This document shows positions 15,379-23,518 of a DNA stretch of 53,584 nt, one piece after another. Both the position numbers and the translations under genes were made by a program. The DNA comes from Clostridia bacterium (GTDB taxonomy: Bacteria; Bacillota; Clostridia; Christensenellales; Aristaeellaceae). The notes under the pieces were generated by a model. It ran no database searches. It was not told the origin of the DNA and worked only from the letters and a program-made list of their open reading frames with translations. The DNA is taken from assembly GCA_017469265.1 (NCBI GenBank), contig JAFUGS010000097.1:1-53584 (forward strand). Direction: 5' to 3'. Position 1 is the stretch's first letter. Each line of letters starts with the position of its first letter.

Positions 15379-15387
15379 AGGCAAATG

Positions 15388-15420
15388 AAAAAGAGCTGTC
15401 ATGACGGCAGCTCTTTTTTC
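15388..15420. terminator. bidirectional terminator between the STAS and ZorAB-like operons
   Basis: The stem AAAGAGCTG/CAGCTCTTT (15390-15398, 15408-15416) has A-rich and T-rich flanks and can stop transcripts from both converging operons. Confidence 0.85.
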
Positions 15421-15431
15421 GTGCTTCCGGG

Positions 15432-15914
15432 TCAGGGGCTGTAGGTGACCCGGGAGGAGAAGGGAAGACCCCAGAGGTAATACGTCAGGGTTAGCTCCCG
15501 CACATTGTGCATGTCCTTCCGGGTCAGAATCGTGGCGGTGAACTGGCCTTCCGAACGGGGCGCCAGATCGTGGGCTTCCAGATCGCTGATCTGGAGGACG
15601 TCCCCGTTCATGGGGGTCACCTGAATCTCGATGACCTCGGCCCGGAGAAAGGTGCTGTTTTTCAGGCGCAGGGCGTACTCATAGAACTGATAGTCCCCGG
15701 CGTCTCCCAGAGCTGCGGTGTCGAAGGGGGTGCCGGTAAAGGCTTCCGCGGCCAGCTGATCCTTCAGCGCCTGAAAGGCCACGGCCTGATCCTGGGCGTC
15801 GTAGGCGGTGCAGCGCACCTCCGTGACTTCCAGGTTCGCGGTGAGATACAGGTATCCCGTGCCGGCCAGGGCGGCCAGGCAGAGTACCATCAGCAGGATG
15901 GCGACAGGTCTCAT
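15432..15914 (-). CDS. small membrane-anchored extracytoplasmic protein of the ZorAB-like operon
   Basis: 160 residues. One N-terminal helix (residues about 4-24, VAILLMVLCLAALAGTGYLY) acts as an anchor or uncleaved signal, followed by a beta-rich extracytoplasmic domain of about 130 residues. No lipobox Cys and no recognised family. Its start overlaps the stop of the MotB/OmpA-like gene (ATGA), so the three genes form one operon and this protein probably works beside the channel on the outer face. It has no similarity to ZorC, ZorD or ZorE that I can see. Confidence 0.7.
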   Translation of the reverse strand: MRPVAILLMVLCLAALAGTGYLYLTANLEVTEVRCTAYDAQDQAVAFQALKDQLAAEAFTGTPFDTAALGDAGDYQFYEYALRLKNSTFLRAEVIEIQVTPMNGDVLQISDLEAHDLAPRSEGQFTATILTRKDMHNVRELTLTYYLWGLPFSSRVTYSP

Positions 15915-16930
15915 GGCTGCGTATCCCCCAAATCATTTTCCTGCAGAATCCGCTGCATTTCCTCAATCATGTCGGAATCCCGGAGAGAGAATTTGAATTC
16001 AACCCGGCGGGAGGCTTCCGGATCCTCCTGCCCGTTCTGATCATATTTCAGATCCGCCCAGGAACGGCCCGTGGCGGTCAGAATCTGCTGCAGCAGGGCG
16101 ACCTGCTGCCGGGAGAGGCCGGGCATGTTCAGCACATACAGGGCGACCTGGAGGGCCCGCTGCTGGCTGAGCTTCAGGTTGTTGTCATAGGTGCCGGTGG
16201 AATCGGTATGACCCTCGATGATGATCTCCCCGAGATAATCCGCGTACTGATCGCTGAGCAGCACGTTCAGGTACACCGGGATGAAGCGGTCCAGCAGCCG
16301 CTTGCCTTCCTCCTTGATGTCCGATTTGCCGGTTTCAAAGAAGACCGCGCTGTCCAGGACGATGGAACCGTTGTTGGGATCCACGGTAGCCTTCAGATCC
16401 GCGGCGGAAAGGGAGGAGGACAGATCCCGGATGATGTTGGTGCGCACGCCGACCAGGTCATCGATACGGGCGGCCTGCAGGGCCAGGGCCTGCTGCTGCT
16501 CCTCCAGTTTGACCGTGGCGGAGGCCAGGGCCTGCTGCTGCTCCTCCAGTTTGACCGTGGCGGAGGCCAGGGCCGCTTCCTTTTCCTTCAGCTGGGCCTG
16601 CAGCGCGGCCAGAAGCTGCTCCCGGGTGAGCAGGGCGGCGTTGGCTTCGTCCAGCTCCGTCTGCTTCGCGGAAAGGGAAAGCTGCAGATCCTTCAGCTCC
16701 GTTTCCCGGTCATCCAGCAGGGTCTGCTGAGCCAGCAAGAGGGCCTGCTGTTCCTCCAGTTCCGCGGTTTTTGTTTCCAGCATGGTGAAATACTGGTACA
16801 GGCTGTAGGTCAGGATCAGCACAAAAATCAGCAGCAGGGCCGCCATCATGTCGGAATAGCTGATCCAGGACGCGCCGCCGCCGGTGGCCCCCCGGCCAGC
16901 CCGGCGGTTATGGATGGATTGACGTGCCAT
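15911..16930 (-). CDS. MotB/ZorB-like channel subunit with OmpA peptidoglycan-binding domain
   Basis: 339 residues. A single N-terminal membrane helix begins SWISYSDMMAALLLIFVLILT; the Asp in YSDMM sits where MotB and ZorB carry the ion-binding Asp. A coiled coil follows (about residues 50-155), containing two exact copies of ALASATVKLEEQQQ. The C-terminal half is an OmpA/MotB domain with IIIEGHTDSTGTYDNNLKLSQQRA. The protein thus spans from membrane to cell wall. GAGGAGG precedes the ATG, 4 nt after the MotA-like stop. It is probably the stator-like partner of that protein. Confidence 0.85.
   Translation of the reverse strand: MARQSIHNRRAGRGATGGGASWISYSDMMAALLLIFVLILTYSLYQYFTMLETKTAELEEQQALLLAQQTLLDDRETELKDLQLSLSAKQTELDEANAALLTREQLLAALQAQLKEKEAALASATVKLEEQQQALASATVKLEEQQQALALQAARIDDLVGVRTNIIRDLSSSLSAADLKATVDPNNGSIVLDSAVFFETGKSDIKEEGKRLLDRFIPVYLNVLLSDQYADYLGEIIIEGHTDSTGTYDNNLKLSQQRALQVALYVLNMPGLSRQQVALLQQILTATGRSWADLKYDQNGQEDPEASRRVEFKFSLRDSDMIEEMQRILQENDLGDTQP
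16481..16574 (-). repeat. exact 42-bp tandem repeat in the coiled-coil region
   Basis: Two identical 42-bp units (16481-16522, 16523-16564) plus 10 bp of a third. They encode the 14-residue repeat in the coiled coil of the MotB/OmpA-like protein. Perfect identity at the DNA level indicates a recent duplication, or length variation in the population. Confidence 0.85.
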
Positions 16931-16934
16931 GCGT

Positions 16935-18230
16935 TCAGACCTCCTCGGACAGGGCGGTCAGGGTTTCGGAAATACCGCGGACGCTTTCGTTCAGGGAAGC
17001 CGTGACCTCCCGGATGCCGGCCAGGGTGTCCTCCGTCCGCTCCCGGGCCCGCAGATCCGGAATGGCTTCCACCCGGGCGGACAGGGTGTCCATCAGGGCG
17101 GCCAGGGACTGATGCTGTTTTTCCATCCGGGCGAGCAGCTCCGCGGAACGCTTCTCGAAGGATTCATCCCGCTGCCGGGTGGACTGGAGAACCGACACAT
17201 AGCTGTCGAAGCGGGAAAGCAGCTGGTCTGTCTGCTGCTGGAGAGACTGGGCGTCCCGCACGATGCCGCCCGCGGCACGCAGGGTGTCCGCCGTTTCCTG
17301 TACGGCCTGACGCTGCTGGGCGGTCATCTGATCCAGGGCGGTGCCGAGGGCGCTGAAGTTTCCGCCCAGAGAGGTGTTCATTTCCTCCAGAAAACGACCC
17401 ACAATACGGTTGACTCCCTCGATCTGATTCCGGGTGGCGCCGACGATGAAGCGGTCCATGGAGGCGGAAACCGGATTCATGGCGCTGGTGATGGCCAGGC
17501 CCACATTTTCGGCCAGCCGGTCCGCCAGGGTCTCGTTGATGCCCTGGAGCATATGATTCCGGTCCTGATTCTGGCAGATCAGCTGGACGTCGTTATCCAG
17601 GGGCCGGGACATGGCCAGCTGGGTGAAGGACGAAACAAAATTGTCGATGGCCCGGTAGCTGGAACCCTGGGAGATCCGGTTCAGCATATTGAAAACCAGG
17701 GAGCAGGAGATGCCGGCCACCGAGGTGCCAAAGGCGAAACGCATGCCGGAAAGCAGATTCGGGATGCCGGAAATCAGCTGGGAGGCATCGGCGAAATTCA
17801 GGCTGGAAAGTCCCCGGGACAGGCCCATGAAGGTCCCCAGGATGCCCAGGGAGGTCAGCAGATTCGGGATCAGCTCCGCCAGGGTGGCGTTGCCGTGGGA
17901 ATGGGTGACCGTATCATCGTTGATGTAATCCTCCACGTTGGTGGGAAGGCCCCGCCGGTCCAGCTGCTCCGCGTTCTGGAGAAAGCGCAGCCAGGAACCC
18001 CGCATCCGGCGGCCCAGAAAGCTGGCTTCCTGCCAGACGGGCTTGCCGGATTCCCCGGCGTGATCCTGCAGGCGGCGGATGGCCCGGCGCAGGGCGGACG
18101 AGGTCTGCCAGAGGGGAAAGAGACACTTAAACACGCCAATCAGCGTGACGATGGCAATTACGGCATATACGATATAATCAGCCAGATCCGGCAGGATCGC
18201 GGTAACCTTGGACAGGTCGGGCAGCGACAT
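16935..18230 (-). CDS. MotA/TolQ/ExbB-family channel protein, ZorA-like with coiled-coil tail
   Basis: 431 residues with three membrane segments: about residues 20-44, then after a 90-residue cytoplasmic stretch LAELIPNLLTSLGILGTFMG and MRFAFGTSVAGISCSLVFNM, the paired helices that form the ion path in MotA/ExbB/ZorA proteins. The last 220 residues are a long helical, coiled-coil cytoplasmic tail (QQRQAVQETADTLR..., ESFEKRSAELLARMEKQHQS), the hallmark of ZorA rather than MotA, though shorter than in known Zorya systems. ATG 18230 is chosen over the upstream TTG at 18248 because AAGGAGGAC lies between them. First gene of a three-gene operon. Confidence 0.85.
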   Translation of the reverse strand: MSLPDLSKVTAILPDLADYIVYAVIAIVTLIGVFKCLFPLWQTSSALRRAIRRLQDHAGESGKPVWQEASFLGRRMRGSWLRFLQNAEQLDRRGLPTNVEDYINDDTVTHSHGNATLAELIPNLLTSLGILGTFMGLSRGLSSLNFADASQLISGIPNLLSGMRFAFGTSVAGISCSLVFNMLNRISQGSSYRAIDNFVSSFTQLAMSRPLDNDVQLICQNQDRNHMLQGINETLADRLAENVGLAITSAMNPVSASMDRFIVGATRNQIEGVNRIVGRFLEEMNTSLGGNFSALGTALDQMTAQQRQAVQETADTLRAAGGIVRDAQSLQQQTDQLLSRFDSYVSVLQSTRQRDESFEKRSAELLARMEKQHQSLAALMDTLSARVEAIPDLRARERTEDTLAGIREVTASLNESVRGISETLTALSEEV

Positions 18231-18262
18231 CGGACAGTCCTCCTTCAAACATGGGATGCTTC

Positions 18263-18291
18263 ATTATATCATCCTGAAATCGAAATGTAAA
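18263..18291 (-). promoter_or_regulatory. promoter of the ZorAB-like operon
   Basis: On the minus strand TTTACA (18291-18286) and a consensus TATAAT (18268-18263) are 17 nt apart, giving a leader of about 25 nt. Divergent from the DUF951 promoter at 18332. Confidence 0.75.
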
Positions 18292-18331
18292 TGAAACATA
18301 TCGTTAACAATTAGCCCGACGCGATGGGGCG

Positions 18332-18360
18332 TTGCCAATTCGGGGGTTTTGAGCTATACT
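18332..18360 (+). promoter_or_regulatory. promoter of the DUF951-murI operon
   Basis: TTGCCA (18332-18337) and TATACT (18355-18360) have a 17-nt spacer. The ATG at 18365 lies inside the predicted start region, so the first gene begins at 18395. Confidence 0.65.
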
Positions 18361-18394
18361 CCCCATGAGTGAAGAAGGAAAGGGAGCGCGCGGT

Positions 18395-18619
18395 ATGATT
18401 GAGACCATTGATCCCGGGGATGTGATCCTGACCCGGAAACCGCATGCCTGCGGAGGAAGCGAGTGGACCGTGACCCGGACGGGGGCGGACATCAAAATGC
18501 GCTGCAACACCTGCGGGCATGTGGTCATGCTGGATCGGGAACGCTTTCTGCGGCGCCGCAAGGCGGTCATCCGGCGCGGCCCGGCTTCCCAAATAGGACA
18601 GACGGAGGAACATCCATGA
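18395..18619 (+). CDS. DUF951 family protein (small zinc-ribbon-like)
   Basis: 74 residues. The family pattern is clear: GDVILTRKPHACGGSEWTV, then GADIKMRCNTCGHVVML. Three Cys and nearby His residues could bind zinc. DUF951 is widespread and small in Firmicutes, with no settled function. The start at 18395 (MIETIDPGD) fits family length and has AAGGGAG upstream. Its stop overlaps the start of the membrane protein (ATGA). Confidence 0.85.
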   Translation: MIETIDPGDVILTRKPHACGGSEWTVTRTGADIKMRCNTCGHVVMLDRERFLRRRKAVIRRGPASQIGQTEEHP

Positions 18620-20334
18620 ACAAGACCATGATCCGACCCGCGGTGAAGCGCGCGCTCTGCGTGCTGCTGCTGCTTTTTTCCCTGATTCTGACCTTCCGGA
18701 CGGCGTGGATTGTTTCCACGACGCTGATGGACAGCGATACCTCCTCGGAGCTGATTCTGGGGGAGAAGCTGGCCCGGGAGGGCGGCATCATGTCCACCAG
18801 CTGGGTCTATTCCACCGAGCTGCAGGTCATTGACTGTCAGATTATCTACAGCCTGCTGTTCCGCGTTTGCTCCGACTGGTCTCTGGTCCGGTTCTGGGGG
18901 TCGGTGCTGATGGATCTGATGATGCTGGGGACTTTCGCGTACCTGGCGAGGCAGGCAAGGATTCCCTTCAACCGCTTCTGCCTGGGCGGGGCGGCGCTGA
19001 TGCTGCCCTTCAGCATTCCTTACGGCCGGATCATCCTGTTCCATAACTATTACAGCTTCCAGGTCAGCTTCTCCTTCCTGATTGTCGGGCTGTACCTGGG
19101 CGCGGTCCGCCGCGCCGGGAACGGCGGGTGGAAGCGCTGGCCCTTCTGGACCGTATCCGCCTGCCTGGCGCTGACGGCCTTTGCCACGGGCCTGGGCGGC
19201 ATCCGGCATCTGATGATCTGCGTCGTGCCGCTGGTGGTGACCGCCGCGCTGCACGCGGTGTTCAGCGAGAAAAAGGAAGAAAACCGCCTGACGGCGGAGC
19301 TGCCCGGGCTGCTGCTGGCGCTGGTGCCGCTGGTTTTCGCCGGCGCGGGATATCTGATCAACCTGCACGTGCTGGCCAACCAGTACGCCTATACGGACTT
19401 CAGCGTGCAGACCATCTCCATGGGCACCTTCGCGGACCTGCGGACCGTGCTGTACAGCACCTTTGTGGATCTGGGCTTCCAGGATTATCAGACCCTGTTC
19501 TCCATGCCGGGGCTGCTGGGCATCTGCGGCGTCGCGGCCTGGATCGTTTCCCTGTTTCTGGCGGTCCACACCATCCGCCACGGGGCGGAGCCCATGGCCC
19601 GATTCCTGCAGCTGTTCTGGCTCATGGTCCAGCTGATCATGACCTGCGTGTTCATCTTCCTTTCCGGCGCGGAGCTGCTGCATCTGCTGTATCTGCTGCC
19701 CATCGTGGTGTGGATTATTCCCGCCCTGGCCAGCGCGGACGCGCGGCCGGCATACGGCGTGGCGCCCGCGGCGGAGAAACCGTTCCGCCGCGAAAAGAAA
19801 AAAGGCGCGCCGGGCCGCCTGCTTTCCGGGGACGCGCCGCTGTCCGCCCATGGACTGCTGGGCATCCTGGCCTCGCTGCTGCTGGTGGCCAACGGCCTTT
19901 TCTATACCGGCTTTTTCCAGAACCCGAAAAGCCTGCCCGTGGAATACACCGGTCTGCAGTACAATGACACGGCGACGGTGCAGGGGCTGCAGCCGGTGGC
20001 GGATTACCTGAGGGAAAACGGCTTTACGCTGATGTACGGCTCCTACTGGGACGCGGCGGTGGTGACGGAGCTGTCCGACGGCGCCGTGAAGTCCGTGCCC
20101 GTGGAAACCGGCACCCATAAGCATCCCATCAAATACATGAAATGGCTGTCGGACATGAACCTGCGGGATCCGGCCTACGCCGCGCAGCAGAAGGTGGCGC
20201 TGCTGGCCAACATGGAGCTGGGCTACGCCATCGAGGGCTTCGACGAGCTGGGCGCGGTGGAGGTTACATCCATCGGCGGATATACCATCTTCGAGCTGAC
20301 CAATCCCGGCGCCCTGGCGGAGGATCTGGCATGA
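18616..20334 (+). CDS. polytopic membrane protein, possible GT-C-type glycosyltransferase
   Basis: 572 residues with about ten to twelve membrane helices. After the first helix comes an acidic loop (TTLMDSDTSSELILGEKLAREG, then WVYSTELQVIDCQ), the place where GT-C glycosyltransferases carry catalytic Asp/Glu residues. A 120-residue soluble C-terminal domain follows the last helix. Similar uncharacterised proteins are common in Clostridia. It is coupled at both ends (ATGA overlaps with DUF951 and murI). The glycosyltransferase reading is inference from topology and the acidic loop. Confidence 0.7.
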   Translation: MNKTMIRPAVKRALCVLLLLFSLILTFRTAWIVSTTLMDSDTSSELILGEKLAREGGIMSTSWVYSTELQVIDCQIIYSLLFRVCSDWSLVRFWGSVLMDLMMLGTFAYLARQARIPFNRFCLGGAALMLPFSIPYGRIILFHNYYSFQVSFSFLIVGLYLGAVRRAGNGGWKRWPFWTVSACLALTAFATGLGGIRHLMICVVPLVVTAALHAVFSEKKEENRLTAELPGLLLALVPLVFAGAGYLINLHVLANQYAYTDFSVQTISMGTFADLRTVLYSTFVDLGFQDYQTLFSMPGLLGICGVAAWIVSLFLAVHTIRHGAEPMARFLQLFWLMVQLIMTCVFIFLSGAELLHLLYLLPIVVWIIPALASADARPAYGVAPAAEKPFRREKKKGAPGRLLSGDAPLSAHGLLGILASLLLVANGLFYTGFFQNPKSLPVEYTGLQYNDTATVQGLQPVADYLRENGFTLMYGSYWDAAVVTELSDGAVKSVPVETGTHKHPIKYMKWLSDMNLRDPAYAAQQKVALLANMELGYAIEGFDELGAVEVTSIGGYTIFELTNPGALAEDLA

Positions 20335-21107
20335 GCCGGCCGCTTGGCCCCATCGGGGTTTTTGACAGCGGCGTCGGGGGCATCAGCACCCTGGCGGCCC
20401 TGACCAGGGAGCTGCCCGGAGAGAACTTTCTGTACTACGGGGACACCCGGAACGCGCCTTACGGCACCAAAACCACCGGGGAGGTGCTGGCCTGCGTCCG
20501 CCGGGTGGTGGACCGGCTGATGGCGGAAGACATCAAGGCGCTGGTGATCGCCTGCAACACGGCCACCGGCGCGGCCGCGGCGGCGCTCCGGCGGGAGCTG
20601 ACCCTGCCGGTCATCGGGATGGAGCCGGCGCTGAAGCCGGCCGAGGAAGCCTGGCAGGGCGGACACATCCTGGTGATGGCCACGCCCCTGACCCTTCGGC
20701 AGGAAAAGTTTCTGGACCTGATGGACCGATTCGGGGCCCACGCGGTGCCCCTGCCCTGCCCGGGGCTCATGGAGCTGGTGGAAAAAGAGGATGACGCCGG
20801 CGCGCGGGCGTATCTGTCCGAGATATTCAGCGCCTGGGACCTGGACCGGGTGGACGCGGTGGTGCTGGGCTGTACCCATTATGTCTTCCTGAAGCCCATG
20901 ATCCGGCGGATGCTTCCCGCCAGGATCCTGCTGACGGACGGCAACGCCGGCACAGCCCGCCAGCTGCGCCGGGTGCTGCGGGAGCGAAACCTCCTTTTGC
21001 CGGACTCCGGCCAGGGAACGCTCCGCATGGAAACCAGCGGGGACGCGGAGGCTCTGCTCCCGGTCATGCGGCGGCTTTATCAAAGGGCGCAACTGATTGA
21101 AACGTAA
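20331..21107 (+). CDS. murI: glutamate racemase
   Basis: Makes D-glutamate for peptidoglycan. 258 residues, normal length. The two catalytic Cys motifs are visible: VIACNTATGAAAAAL and VLGCTHYVFLKPM. The N-terminal IGVFDSGVGGISTL binding motif is intact. The start at 20331 overlaps the upstream stop. Probably transcribed from the promoter at 18332, which links it with an envelope membrane protein. Confidence 0.93.
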   Translation: MSRPLGPIGVFDSGVGGISTLAALTRELPGENFLYYGDTRNAPYGTKTTGEVLACVRRVVDRLMAEDIKALVIACNTATGAAAAALRRELTLPVIGMEPALKPAEEAWQGGHILVMATPLTLRQEKFLDLMDRFGAHAVPLPCPGLMELVEKEDDAGARAYLSEIFSAWDLDRVDAVVLGCTHYVFLKPMIRRMLPARILLTDGNAGTARQLRRVLRERNLLLPDSGQGTLRMETSGDAEALLPVMRRLYQRAQLIET

Positions 21108-21233
21108 ATTTTAAGCTTTTCTTTTTACCGGAATTATGATATCATCCCCCTTGCATGAGTATTTGAAATTCCGACAGCTCCCGGTTCCGGGCGCGGGGAA
21201 TGAGAAGGAAATTGAATATAGGAGGAGAAAACC

Positions 21234-23321
21234 ATGGCTGAATTCGTAACCAGTAACATCCGGAATATTGCCCTCATGGGGCATGGCAGCGAGGGCAAGA
21301 CCACGCTGATGGAGTCAATGCTCTTCGCTGCCGGCATCACGGATCGTCAGGGAAAGGTGGAGGACGGCACCACCGTCTCCGACTTTGACCCGGAAGAGAA
21401 AAAGCGCGGTTTTTCCATCAGCGCGACCTACGCGCCCATCCCCTGGGAGGGCAAGGTAATCAATACCATCGACTGCCCCGGCTACTTTGACTTTGTGGGC
21501 GAGATGATGGGTCCCCTGCGGGTGGCGGAGACCGCGGTCATCGTCATCGGCGGCGTCAACGGCCTGAGCGTCGGCGCGGAAAAGGCGTGGGATTACGCCG
21601 GGGAGCATCACCTGGGCCGGATGTTTGTCGTGAACCAGATGGACCGGGAGCACGCGAATTTTGAGAAGATCGTCGCCCAGCTGCGGGACAAGTACGGCGC
21701 CAGCGTGGTGCCGATCCTGCTGCCCCTGGGTGAAGGCGCGAATTTCCGCGGCGTGGTGAACCTGCTGGAGCGGAAGGCCTATGAGGGCGCCTATAAGAAG
21801 AGCAAGGAAGTGCCGGTTCCCGCCGAGCTGGAAGCGGAGATCAACGAGTCCTTTGAGTTCCTGACCGAGCAGGCCGCCTCCGCGGATGACGACCTGATGA
21901 TGAAATACCTGGAAGGCGAGGAGCTGACTCATGAGGAGATCATGGACGGCTTCCGCAAGGGCATGAAGGACGGCTCCATCGTTCCCGTGGTGGCCTGCAG
22001 CGCCCTGACCGGCGTCGGCATCGCCCGGACCATGGACCTGATGGCCAAGTATCTGCCGTCTCCCGCCCATGAGGGCCTGCAGCAGACCGGCACGAACCCG
22101 AAGACCGGGGAAGAAGTGACCCGCGTCTGCAAGGACGAGGAACCCTTCTCCGCGCTGGTGTTCAAGACCATCGCCGACCCCTTCGTGGGCAAGCTGAGCC
22201 TCTTCCGCATCTTCAGCGGCATGCTGACCGGCGCCACCACCCTGTACAACGCCAACAAGGAAAAGAACGAGAAGGCCGGCGGACTCTTCTCCCTGCGCGG
22301 CAACAAGCAGACCAACGTGGACAAGCTCCACGCGGGTGACCTGGGCGCGCTGGCGAAGCTGCAGTTCACCTCCACGGGCGACACGCTGTGCGACCCGAAC
22401 AACCCCATTGTCTATCCGCCCATCACCTTCCCGGAGCCCTGCATCGCCAAGGCCGTTTTCGCCGCCAAGCAGGGTGAGGAAGACAAGGTCTTCAGCGGCC
22501 TGAACAGGCTGGCGGAGGAAGATCCTTCCATCCGCATCGTCAAGAATATGGAAACCACCGAGACCGAGCTCAGCGGCCAGGGCGAGATGCATCTGGACGT
22601 GGTGAAGAACAAGCTGGCTTCCAAGTTTGGCGCCAACGCCGTGCTGCAGGATCCCAAGATCCCGTACCGTGAAACCATCCGGAAGACGGTCAAGGTTCAG
22701 GGCCGGCACAAGAAGCAGACCGGCGGCCACGGCCAGTTTGGCGACGTGTGGATCGAATTCAGCCCCATCACGGACAGCGATACCGATTTCGAGTTCGTGG
22801 ATGCCGTCGTGGGCGGCGTGGTTCCGCGGAACTTCATCCCCAGCGTTGAAAAAGGCCTGCGGGAGAACCTGGTGAAGGGCGTGCTGGCCGGCTATCCCAT
22901 GGTGCACATCCGGGCCAAGCTGTATGACGGCTCCTACCACCCGGTAGACTCTTCCGAAATGGCCTTCAAGACCGCGGCCCGCATCGCGTACAAGAAGGGC
23001 TGTATGGATGCCAGCCCCGTGCTGCTGGAGCCCATCATGCATGTGGAAGTACGGGTTCCCAACGAGTACATGGGCGACATCATGGGCGACATGAACAAGC
23101 GCCGCGGCCGGATTATCGGCATGAACCAGCAGGGCAGCATGCAGCTGCTGGAGGCGGAAGCGCCTCAGGCCGAGATGTTCAAGTACGCCACGGATCTGCG
23201 GAGCATGACCCAGGCGAGGGGCTCCTTCTCCATGCGCTTCGAGCGCTATGAAGAGGTGCCCGCCAACGAGGCGCAGAAGATCATCGCCAACGCGAAGATC
23301 GAGGACGACGATGAGGAGTAA
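21234..23321 (+). CDS. elongation factor G paralogue (EF-G-like GTPase)
   Basis: 695 residues with the full EF-G domain layout (GTPase, domain II, III, IV and V). Three GTPase motifs differ from canonical EF-G. The P-loop is GHGSEGKT (residues 16-23) instead of AHIDAGKT. Switch II is DCPGYFDF (80-87), with Tyr where EF-G has the catalytic His. G4 is NQMD (134-137) instead of NKMD. These place it in the divergent EF-G-like group rather than the housekeeping factor, whose gene is normally in the str operon with rpsL and rpsG, absent here. Possible roles are ribosome recycling, or translocation under special conditions. GGAGGAG precedes the start; only a weak promoter (TTTTCT/TATCAT, 21117-21145) is visible. 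A terminator follows. Confidence 0.88.
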   Translation: MAEFVTSNIRNIALMGHGSEGKTTLMESMLFAAGITDRQGKVEDGTTVSDFDPEEKKRGFSISATYAPIPWEGKVINTIDCPGYFDFVGEMMGPLRVAETAVIVIGGVNGLSVGAEKAWDYAGEHHLGRMFVVNQMDREHANFEKIVAQLRDKYGASVVPILLPLGEGANFRGVVNLLERKAYEGAYKKSKEVPVPAELEAEINESFEFLTEQAASADDDLMMKYLEGEELTHEEIMDGFRKGMKDGSIVPVVACSALTGVGIARTMDLMAKYLPSPAHEGLQQTGTNPKTGEEVTRVCKDEEPFSALVFKTIADPFVGKLSLFRIFSGMLTGATTLYNANKEKNEKAGGLFSLRGNKQTNVDKLHAGDLGALAKLQFTSTGDTLCDPNNPIVYPPITFPEPCIAKAVFAAKQGEEDKVFSGLNRLAEEDPSIRIVKNMETTETELSGQGEMHLDVVKNKLASKFGANAVLQDPKIPYRETIRKTVKVQGRHKKQTGGHGQFGDVWIEFSPITDSDTDFEFVDAVVGGVVPRNFIPSVEKGLRENLVKGVLAGYPMVHIRAKLYDGSYHPVDSSEMAFKTAARIAYKKGCMDASPVLLEPIMHVEVRVPNEYMGDIMGDMNKRRGRIIGMNQQGSMQLLEAEAPQAEMFKYATDLRSMTQARGSFSMRFERYEEVPANEAQKIIANAKIEDDDEE

Positions 23322-23348
23322 TCCATTCCTCCGGTCATTTCTGTTTCC

Positions 23349-23376
23349 AGGCGCGGCTGAGGCCGCGCCTTTTTTC
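23349..23376 (+). terminator. terminator of the EF-G paralogue
   Basis: An 8-bp GC stem GGCGCGGC/GCCGCGCC (23350-23357, 23362-23369) with loop TGAG and a T run. Confidence 0.88.
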
Positions 23377-23389
23377 GCGGAAGTGGGAA

Positions 23390-23418
23390 TTGACAGACGG
23401 GCCCGAGTATGTCAAAAT
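23390..23418 (+). promoter_or_regulatory. promoter of the GGDEF gene
   Basis: A consensus -35 TTGACA (23390-23395) with CAAAAT (23413-23418), 17 nt apart. It excludes the upstream ATG at 23390 as the start of the gene. Confidence 0.5.
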
Positions 23419-23518
23419 AACGGGAAAGGAAAAACGACGGAAGGCGCTTCTGGTTTTCACCTGCCGCGGCGGATTGGTGAAAACAGCAGAGGACGGATCG
23501 GAGAAGGAGGAAGAAGGG

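Noticed and set aside
16481-16574. CRISPR-like array
   Set aside because: Only two adjacent identical units without spacers; the repeat is in frame inside a coiled-coil coding region.
15432-18291. Complete Zorya anti-phage system
   Set aside because: Only ZorA/ZorB-like proteins are present; no ZorC, ZorD helicase/nuclease or ZorE HNH protein lies on either side.
18304-20124. Minus-strand frame of about 600 codons opposite DUF951 and the membrane protein
   Set aside because: Gln/His/Arg/Gly-rich shadow translation with no ribosome binding site or domain; the plus-strand genes are coupled and coherent.
21315-23042. Minus-strand frame opposite the EF-G paralogue
   Set aside because: Antisense shadow; no recognisable motif, while the plus strand encodes a complete five-domain GTPase.
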